Shown: in pieces, positions 6,470 to 11,128 of the stretch
Layout: each line of letters begins with the position of its first letter
Position numbering within the stretch: position 1 is the first letter of the stretch
NCBI GenBank assembly: GCA_964516295.1
Contig: CAZEYT010000089.1
Coordinates: 1 to 11,128, forward strand
Length of the DNA: 11,128 bases
Source: CAZEYT01 sp964516295
GTDB lineage: Bacteria; Verrucomicrobiota; Verrucomicrobiia; Chthoniobacterales; Terrimicrobiaceae
Reading direction: 5' to 3'
Position numbers and translations under genes: made by a program
The notes under the pieces: generated by a model
What the model was told of the DNA's origin: nothing
Seen by the model: the letters and a program-made list of their open reading frames with translations, nothing else
Database searches by the model: none

Positions 6470-7503
6470 TGGGATCGGCGAAGGACCAAAGCCACGAAGG
6501 CCACGGTGAGAGCCGCGAGCCCGATGGGTGCCGGTTCGGGGATGATAAACCGGTGCGCAACCGCGAAGTCCTGGTAATACCAGCTGTTCTCACCGGACTC
6601 GCTGAACGGCCGGAACTGCACTCCATCCGAAATGGCATTTCCATCGGAATCAATATGGAGGGGCTCCTGTCCGCCGGGCCCCGTCGAGTCCATCACCAAA
6701 TACTCAAACGTCGCGTCGGGGTCGATGTTTTGACCGATGCTCCCAAGCCAGATGATGCTGTGGGTGATCTCGTTGGGATCGACATTGTCGGGATTCTCGC
6801 CGTTCTTTCCTTTGATATAAAGAATGTCCCCCGGCAGGAGTTTTGCGGTGAACTGTGCAAAGGTCTCGTGCGGTTCCTTGTAAATCAGCTCCGGCGTAAT
6901 GGTGCCCACTCCGCCGAAGCCGGTGAAAGGTCCGTTTTGTGAGGCCGTGTGGACATCACCGGGAAGTTTGAGGCCGAGGGCATAGTTGTAGGCCCACGAG
7001 ACATAATTGCTGCAATCCAATCCGGCCTGGGTTTTTCCTGAGGAGACCGGGTTCCACGGCCAGTATGGCTCCGCTGGCGGGTTGTTGGGATCCGCAACGT
7101 AGTTCCAAGCTGCGACCCCGCCGGTGAACGGGTCGAAGGCCGGGATGTGATGGTGCTGGTAAGACAATCCCCGCAGGAGGGACCCGGCGTAGATGACCCG
7201 TTCGCGAAGAAACTCCGGCGAGCGAGTTTGGTAGTTTTCCAGAATGGGAAACTGCCGCGACTGGGGACCCCATGACTGGTCAACGATGTCGCCGTGGGTG
7301 GATTTGATGTACCAGTCGGAATAAGCTTTGCTGCTTTGCTGCTCAAGATTGCTCCATGGCTCTTGATCGAATTGAACGGAAAGATCCGCAACCGAGTGGG
7401 TGAAAACCAGCTGGTACGGCGTTGTATAAGTTTGGGTCGAGGCGGCCTGAAGACTTGCCAGACCGCCTAGAATCCCTGCAAACAATCGTCCACCGCGACC
7501 CAT
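6466..7503 (-). CDS. NlpC/P60-like cysteine hydrolase with PEP-CTERM anchor
   Basis: Exported protein of 345 residues from the ATG at 7503. That start places a good signal peptide directly at the N-terminus (MGRGGRLFAGILGGLASLQA), with GGA 8 bases upstream; a GTG at 7530 would add nine residues. The middle holds an NlpC/P60-type fold. C164 lies in AGLDCSNYVSWAY, the nucleophile motif. LLPGDILYI follows at 222-230, and H248 lies in ITHSIIWLG, with a downstream strand YLVMDSTG. Family members cleave peptidoglycan stem peptides or act as amidases; here the target is not determined. The C-terminus IIPEP (320-324), a hydrophobic helix and LRRSQ form a PEP-CTERM signal. It overlaps the next PEP-CTERM gene by 4 bases, so both are probably made and sorted together. 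Confidence 0.8.
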   Translation of the reverse strand: MGRGGRLFAGILGGLASLQAASTQTYTTPYQLVFTHSVADLSVQFDQEPWSNLEQQSSKAYSDWYIKSTHGDIVDQSWGPQSRQFPILENYQTRSPEFLRERVIYAGSLLRGLSYQHHHIPAFDPFTGGVAAWNYVADPNNPPAEPYWPWNPVSSGKTQAGLDCSNYVSWAYNYALGLKLPGDVHTASQNGPFTGFGGVGTITPELIYKEPHETFAQFTAKLLPGDILYIKGKNGENPDNVDPNEITHSIIWLGSIGQNIDPDATFEYLVMDSTGPGGQEPLHIDSDGNAISDGVQFRPFSESGENSWYYQDFAVAHRFIIPEPAPIGLAALTVAFVALVLRRSQ

Positions 7504-7614
7504 CCAAGGATTCCGTATCCGGGACTCCACCGCTCGTCAAGCGGGCATGGGGAGCGGGTGACCGGCGGATGAAAATCCGATTGCTTCCGTGCGGCAGGAT
7601 CACAAAGGTTCGGC

Positions 7615-8550
7615 ATGAGCAAGAAGACCCTTCAGGCGCGAAAAAGAAATCTCCATCGCATTGGCGTGGTCGGAACCGGGCGGATGGGTGCCAACATGGC
7701 TCGACGCCTGCACGATGTCGGGTATGAGATTTCGGCTGTTTACGACATTGACCGTCCGGCCGCCGAAGCCCTGGCCACGGAATTGAAGACCGGAGCGGTG
7801 CGGACTCTGGCGGAGGTCACGCGCGGCTCGGACTTGGTTCTCACCGTTGTCACCGATGACGATGCGCAGTTGGCGGTTTTTCGGTCAAAAAAAGACAACC
7901 TCCTCCTCGGAGCGAAGGGAAAGTATTTCCTCAACTGCGCAACAGTGTCTCCCGCGGTTCACGAGAAGGTCGCGGTGATGGCGAAAGCGGTGGGAGCTCA
8001 TGCCATGGAGGGCTGCATGGCTTCCAGCATCGCCCAAGCGCGGGCGGGGACGCTTTATCTGATGTGCGGTGGGGAACGAAAGGCGTTCGATGTTCTCCGG
8101 CCGGTGCTCGAGCAACTCAGCGATGGCGGGAAGCTCCTTCGATATATCGGCCCGTCGGGCTCCGCCGCCAAGGTGAAGGCTCTCGTCAACATGGTCATGA
8201 ACATCAATACCGCCGCTCTCGCGGAGGGGTTGGGACTTGGCGACGCGCTGGGCCTGGATCTCGCGATGCTGCAGGAGGTTTTCTCCCAGACCGGCGCGGC
8301 TTCGCGTGTGCTGGTCACGGACGGTGAGGACATGGTCCGCCGGGATCATGAGTGTTACTTCAGCGCGGCCCATGCGGCGAAGGACAGCGGGATCGCACTC
8401 GGACTGGCCAAACGCGCCAAGGTCCGCCTTCCACTCGCTGAGGCCACCCTGTCCCAATATCGAAAGCTCGTTGCGCTCGGACTCGGCGGACTCGACAAAT
8501 CCGGCATCGCCGAGCTGACGTTCCGCGGTCGGGGTTCCAAAGCTTCGTAG
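7615..8550 (+). CDS. NAD(P)-dependent beta-hydroxyacid dehydrogenase (3-hydroxyisobutyrate dehydrogenase family)
   Basis: A 311-residue cytosolic reductase of the HIBADH / beta-hydroxyacid dehydrogenase family. The Rossmann motif is G20-T-G22-R-M-G25 (IGVVGTGRMGANMARRL). The NCATVSPAVH stretch (107-116) is the family's strand and loop after the cofactor domain. The substrate motif, usually SGG before A--GTL, reads ASS here (MASSIAQARAGTLYLM, residues 135-150). GSAAKVKALVN (182-192) supplies the catalytic Lys/Asn pair with the right spacing (K188, N192). The helical C-terminal domain is complete. AAAGG lies just before the ATG at 7615. It is divergent from the PEP-CTERM pair across about 110 bases and followed after 56 bases by a broken sugar kinase, suggesting a former small carbohydrate or hydroxyacid operon. 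The true substrate is unclear (3-hydroxyisobutyrate, tartronate semialdehyde or succinic semialdehyde). Confidence 0.85.
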   Translation: MSKKTLQARKRNLHRIGVVGTGRMGANMARRLHDVGYEISAVYDIDRPAAEALATELKTGAVRTLAEVTRGSDLVLTVVTDDDAQLAVFRSKKDNLLLGAKGKYFLNCATVSPAVHEKVAVMAKAVGAHAMEGCMASSIAQARAGTLYLMCGGERKAFDVLRPVLEQLSDGGKLLRYIGPSGSAAKVKALVNMVMNINTAALAEGLGLGDALGLDLAMLQEVFSQTGAASRVLVTDGEDMVRRDHECYFSAAHAAKDSGIALGLAKRAKVRLPLAEATLSQYRKLVALGLGGLDKSGIAELTFRGRGSKAS

Positions 8551-8606
8551 TCCGGGGGCGGGGCTCACCTTTCGTCACCGGAGAGCGAGATTCACGGGGT
8601 GGATTT

Positions 8607-9577
8607 TTGAGTCATATCGCAGTTCCTCAGCGAGGGATCGTGTACTTCGGTGCTGGGAGAGACGGTGAACAATGGAGGGGCACCTTACAATTTGCTCGTG
8701 GATCTCTTTCGTCTGGGTGCCGGATTTCCCCTTCGCGCCGTAGGGTGTGTCGGGCGGGATGTGGACGGGGCAAGTATTCTGAAGGATTGTCAGGCCCATG
8801 GGATCGAAGCCTCGCGGATCATCAGTTTCCCCGATACGCCGACCTCGTTCTTGGATGTGATGACCGCCGGCGAGACCGGGTCAGGACAAGCTTCAATCAT
8901 GCCGGAGCCAATGCGTTGTTGGATGTCGGGCACTTTGATTTCCGGAACGACCCGAGTCGGATTTTTTATCTGAGAACGTTGTTTTTCTGCAAAAAGCTCG
9001 ATGCGCGCGATCCGCGGCATGGGACCCGGGCGGCAGCTGTTTTGGCGGAGGCGCGAAATCATGGAATGCTCACCTGTGCGGACATCGAACGGACAAATCT
9101 GCCGATGGGGGCTTTCCAGAACAGTGCCCGTGCCGCACTGCATGAGAAGGATCTTCCGGTCTTCAACGTCGAGGTGGCCGAGGACTTGACCGGGGATCCG
9201 CATTCGGTATTCGACCGGCGTGGATCTCGGCGCGGCGACAGAGGCGGCCGCGCGGCTTCTTTCTTTTGGCGATGGACAGTGCGCTGTCATCCGGTTTCCG
9301 ACCGGAGCTCTGGGGCTGACGAAATCTGGCGAGTCGGTGGTCGAGGGCAGTCTTTGTCTGCCAAAAAAAACTGGTCCGGAGCGCGGCGGGAACCGGCCAT
9401 GCCTTCACGGCGGGATTTTTGCGCCAATATCATGGAGGCTGTGCGTTGTCGGACTGTCCGAAAGCGGCTTATGCGACGGCGGTGGCGTGTCTGATGGATC
9501 GCACGACCTCGGGTGGTGTCAAAACGCTGCGCTCGTGTCTGCGGCTTATTGAGCAATACGGCCAGCGCGAGGTCGGG
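8607..9577 (+). pseudogene. PfkB-family sugar kinase, frameshifted
   Basis: A PfkB (ribokinase-type) kinase spread over three frames. A TTG at 8607 may start it (RGIVYFG, first strand). The next frame carries ETVNNGGAPYNLLVDLFRLG and VGRDVDGASILKDC (to about 8885). A base lost there leads to TSFNHAGANALLDVGHFDF and ADIERTNLPMGAFQ (to about 9190). An extra G in the run at 9191-9194 returns the frame to YSTGVDLGAATEAAARLL and FPTGALGLTKSGES. An indel at the A8 run (9363-9370) then leads to SAAGTGHAFTAGFL and TTSGGVKTLRSCL. The signature is normally G-GD-AF; its catalytic Asp is His (CAT, 9398-9400). The stop has also been lost: the frame runs on to 9778. It probably formed an operon with the dehydrogenase. 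Intact neighbouring genes argue against general sequencing error. Confidence 0.85.
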
Positions 9578-9668
9578 CAGCGGTCTAACGCCGGGGTCGG
9601 TGGCTTCGAGCAACTTGTTGTGCCGGTCGGCGCAACTTTTGCAGCGGCGGGTGGTTGGATCGGGTGTT

Positions 9669-10157
9669 ATGAAAACTCATCACCTCCTCCCGCTGGTGCT
9701 TGCCCTCTCTGCGCCTTGGCTCTTGGCCGACTCGAAGCGAACGGCCGAGCATGTTTTGGCAACGCCCTCGGATTATGAGGGCAAGGAAATCACTCTTGAT
9801 GTCGCATTTGTTAAACCCGTGCAGTGGAAAAGCCCGGTGCCGGAGGTGGCGTTTTTCCACGCCCTCACGGTTGACCGCACAGATGACCGGCCCGGCGGGC
9901 ACTTGCTTGTCGCGATCCCGGCTTCGGAGGCGGGGGCCTTCGCCAAGAAATACGGCATGGACTTCGAAGGACGCAATGATCGGGACACGCTTCGTGGTGT
10001 TTTTCTCGCGGCACCCGGGCGTGAAGAAAAGCGACGAATCTGGTTTGTGGACACCACGGGCCAGGCGGTCGAGCTCATCAAGGCCAAAAAGCTGGAACTC
10101 TTTGACGAAGGCGGCCCGGTTGGAGAAGCGCGTCCTCCGCGTAAAGATCGTCCCTGA
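9669..10157 (+). CDS. Small exported protein of unknown function
   Basis: A 162-residue protein starting at the ATG at 9669. This start is chosen because it puts a clean signal peptide at the N-terminus (MKTHHLLPLVLALSAPWLLA, cleavage likely after A20); the frame is open further upstream but that sequence is not convincing. The mature part begins ATPSDYEGKEITLDVAFVKP and continues with alternating strands (FFHALTV, HLLVAIP, LRGVFLAA, IWFVDTTGQAVELI). This would suit a small beta-barrel/OB-like periplasmic domain; that is inference only. No cysteine, lipobox or catalytic motif is seen. The C-terminus is charged (EARPPRKDRP). A stem-loop 12 bases after the stop separates it from a converging tRNA gene. 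I do not recognise the family. Confidence 0.7.
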   Translation: MKTHHLLPLVLALSAPWLLADSKRTAEHVLATPSDYEGKEITLDVAFVKPVQWKSPVPEVAFFHALTVDRTDDRPGGHLLVAIPASEAGAFAKKYGMDFEGRNDRDTLRGVFLAAPGREEKRRIWFVDTTGQAVELIKAKKLELFDEGGPVGEARPPRKDRP

Positions 10158-10169
10158 AAGAAATGTTCT

Positions 10170-10194
10170 CCCCGCCGGGGGTCCACCGGTGGGG
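10170..10194. terminator. Hairpin between convergent gene and tRNA, likely bidirectional terminator
   Basis: CCCCGCCGG (10170-10178) pairs with CCGGTGGGG (10186-10194) over 9 bp with one G-T wobble and a 7-base loop. It lies 12 bases after the plus-strand gene's stop and directly after the 3' end of the minus-strand tRNA. On the minus strand it is followed by AGAACATTTCTTT, a weak T-rich tail. The plus side has no T-run. Confidence 0.5.
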
Positions 10195-10195
10195 A

Positions 10196-10267
10196 TGGGC
10201 GGTGAGGGATTCGAACCCCCGACCAATAGTGTGTAAAACTACCGCTCTACCACTGAGCTAACCGCCC
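10196..10267 (-). tRNA. tRNA-Val (anticodon UAC)
   Basis: The minus-strand sequence folds as a complete cloverleaf. Acceptor GGGCGGT pairs with ACCGCCC over 7 bp. The D-arm is GCTC-AGTGGTA-GAGC. The anticodon stem is GTAGT/ACTAT with loop TTTACAC (anticodon TAC, valine). The variable region is TGGTC, the T-arm GGGGG-TTCGAAT-CCCTC, and the discriminator base A. It is 72 nt long and the 3' CCA is not encoded. Confidence 0.95.
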
Positions 10268-10273
10268 CCATCC

Positions 10274-10306
10274 GTCTGGTGCCGGAGTTCTCTCACTTCA
10301 CCAGAC
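10274..10306. repeat. 8-bp inverted repeat upstream of tRNA-Val
   Basis: GTCTGGTG (10274-10281) and CACCAGAC (10299-10306) are perfect inverted copies around a 17-base loop. They end 7 bases before the 5' end of the minus-strand tRNA. A processing or transcription-control hairpin is possible, but nothing more can be shown. Confidence 0.4.
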
Positions 10307-10419
10307 CGGTCGGCATCGTATCAACTCGCTTTTTGCGGCACAAACGCAAAAGCAAGTTCCCGTTTCGTGCCAAAGGGCGCGAGGTTTTGGGGTGAAAAAG
10401 TCCCCTGGAGAGCGCCAAA

Positions 10420-10435
10420 CCACCATGTGTTGTGG
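10420..10435 (+). promoter_or_regulatory. NrdR-box-like site 1 (upstream, weaker)
   Basis: CCACCATGTGTTGTGG matches 12 of 16 positions of the better box at 10540-10555 and keeps the flanking CAC/GTG half-site pattern. It lies 120 bases further upstream of nrdB. NrdR is the ATP/dATP-sensing repressor of ribonucleotide reductase genes and usually binds paired boxes. Confidence 0.55.
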
Positions 10436-10539
10436 TGCAGCGTCTTATGGACCGTTGTTCTTCACGCCTTCCGAACCTCGAAAAGCGTTTATTTGCAGGG
10501 AGAAGAGGCGAAACTGTGCCAAAAGGTCCCGTTTGTTCC

Positions 10540-10555
10540 ACACAATATGTTGTGG
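10540..10555 (+). promoter_or_regulatory. NrdR-box-like site 2
   Basis: ACACAATATGTTGTGG is very close to the known NrdR box consensus acaCwAtATaTwGtgt. The box lies 155 bases upstream of the nrdB ATG and overlaps the proposed -35 element, so binding would block RNA polymerase. Confidence 0.75.
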
Positions 10556-10578
10556 TGTTTTCAAAAAATACCTACCAT
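10550..10578 (+). promoter_or_regulatory. Proposed nrdB promoter
   Basis: TTGTGG (10550-10555) and TACCAT (10573-10578) are spaced by 17 bases and resemble sigma-70-type -35/-10 boxes. The -35 is inside NrdR box 2. An alternative, TTGACT at about 10594-10599, has no good -10 at proper spacing. The leader would be about 125 bases long. Confidence 0.4.
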
Positions 10579-10634
10579 ACAAGGGATTTTTGTTTGACTT
10601 CGGCGCGATATTTGTAGAGCCTCACATGCGCTAC

Positions 10635-10674
10635 AGAATTCATGGCGCTTGGGGAGAATTCTGCGCTCTCCCCA
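10635..10674 (+). promoter_or_regulatory. Two mutually exclusive hairpins in the nrdB leader
   Basis: AGAATTC (10635-10641) can pair with GAATTCT (10656-10662). Alternatively TGGGGAGA (10650-10657) can pair with TCTCCCCA (10667-10674). Both use bases 10656-10657, so only one stem can form at a time. No strong T-run follows the second stem, and the ATG is 36 bases downstream. An attenuation or translation switch is possible but unproven. Confidence 0.35.
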
Positions 10675-10709
10675 CCCTTTGTTTCGTAGAGATTTCACAC
10701 AAAACACCC

Positions 10710-11128
10710 ATGGCAACTACCACGATCAAAATCGGAGACCGCGAATTCGTTCTGGACCGGGACAAAGCCGAGGCCGCCTTTGCGGCGAAGCGTGTCATCA
10801 ACGGACGCCAGACCATGTTTTTCAACATCCTGCCGCTGAAATACCAGTGGGCGTACGACCTTTACAAAAAGATGAAAGCGAACCACTGGGAGCCCGAGGA
10901 TATCCAGATGCAGAAGGACTGCGAGCACTGGCGGGATTCGAGCGGACACATCTCCGAGGTCGAGCGCTGGATTATCAAGATGGGCATCGGCTACTTCTCG
11001 GCGGCTGAAGGGATTGTGGGGGACAACATTCTTCATGTGATCCGCGAGGCGGTGACAGCTCCCGAGCTCAAGCTCGTCCTCGGACGCCACGCCCAGGAAG
11101 AAAACATCCATGCTGACTCGCTCGTTTA
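10710..11128 (+). CDS. nrdB: Ribonucleotide reductase class I small subunit (NrdB), class Ic-like, partial
   Basis: The first 139 codons of NrdB, which holds the metal cofactor that starts radical chemistry in NrdA for dNTP synthesis. The sequence resembles chlamydial R2: NILPLKYQWAYDLYKKMKAN, then WEPEDIQMQKDCEHW, then GYFSAAEGIVGDN. The first metal ligand is E100 (Asp84 in E. coli, Glu89 in C. trachomatis). E131 and H134 (EENIH) are the next ligands; the 31-residue spacing from E100 to E131 equals that of both references. The residue 4 after the His, Tyr122 in E. coli and Phe127 in Chlamydia, is L138. The gene therefore appears to lack the radical tyrosine, as in Mn/Fe class Ic proteins. 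The next codon begins TA (Tyr likely), then the window ends. The ATG lacks a strong Shine-Dalgarno. Control is likely by NrdR through the upstream boxes. The large-subunit gene is not in view. Confidence 0.92.
   Translation, partial: MATTTIKIGDREFVLDRDKAEAAFAAKRVINGRQTMFFNILPLKYQWAYDLYKKMKANHWEPEDIQMQKDCEHWRDSSGHISEVERWIIKMGIGYFSAAEGIVGDNILHVIREAVTAPELKLVLGRHAQEENIHADSLV

Noticed and set aside
7885..8568. A 227-codon minus-strand frame
   Set aside because: It is antisense to the intact dehydrogenase, with no recognisable motif and no plausible neighbours.
8880..9370. Kinase frameshifts as pure sequencing error
   Set aside because: Two lie in homopolymers, so error is possible. However, all neighbouring long genes are intact and the kinase also carries an active-site substitution and a lost stop, which favours true decay. 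Read data would decide.
8607..9494. A single intact 295-residue plus-strand gene
   Set aside because: Only the middle third of this frame carries PfkB similarity; the first and last parts of the kinase lie in other frames, so it was called a pseudogene.
9513..9668. Upstream extension of the exported protein at 9669
   Set aside because: It would bury the signal peptide inside the protein and overlap the kinase remnant.
10293..10541. A minus-strand 82-codon frame between tRNA and nrdB
   Set aside because: It overlaps the NrdR-like boxes and has Arg/Lys-rich random composition with no homology I can recognise.
1..11128. CRISPR array, prophage, toxin-antitoxin or defence system
   Set aside because: No regularly spaced repeats, phage structural motifs, toxin-antitoxin-like small gene pairs or nuclease/helicase signatures were seen on either strand.

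Overview
The window looks like a piece of a Verrucomicrobiota (PVC superphylum) chromosome. The grounds are two exosortase-type PEP-CTERM surface proteins, a ribonucleotide reductase small subunit with Chlamydia-type (class Ic-like) active-site residues, fairly GC-rich codon use, and mostly weak Shine-Dalgarno sequences. This assignment is an inference; there is no rRNA or marker gene to settle it.

Left part, all on the minus strand: the PEP-CTERM genes (7503 to 5186) are followed by a broken baeRF-type (archaeo-eukaryotic release-factor-like) gene. Its N-terminal piece (5165-4992) and C-terminal piece (about 4620-4444) flank a truncated ISL3-family insertion sequence. Next comes a tight three-gene unit: glutaminase (glsA), a 14-helix-type MFS transporter, and an OprB-like outer-membrane porin, with gaps of 17 and 2 bases. 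Downstream of the porin, a small exported-protein reading frame runs through a REP-like hairpin into an IS4-type transposase fragment and off the left edge.

Right part: divergent from the PEP-CTERM pair is an intact 3-hydroxyisobutyrate-dehydrogenase-family reductase (7615-8550). A decayed PfkB sugar kinase follows (about 8607-9577), with at least three frameshifts and a catalytic Asp-to-His change. A small exported protein (9669-10157) converges, across a hairpin, on a minus-strand tRNA-Val(UAC). The last block is a 440-base control region with two NrdR-box-like palindromes, a promoter overlapping one of them and competing leader hairpins, driving nrdB (partial at the right edge).

The most interesting points are: (1) the partial NrdB, which has Leu where the radical Tyr normally sits and Glu as first metal ligand; (2) the IS-split baeRF gene with an exact insertion boundary; (3) the compact glutaminase-MFS-porin unit; (4) the overlapping NlpC/P60-PEP-CTERM gene pair. 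I see no CRISPR array, prophage or defence island. Most of the window is housekeeping or metabolic DNA with several decaying loci.
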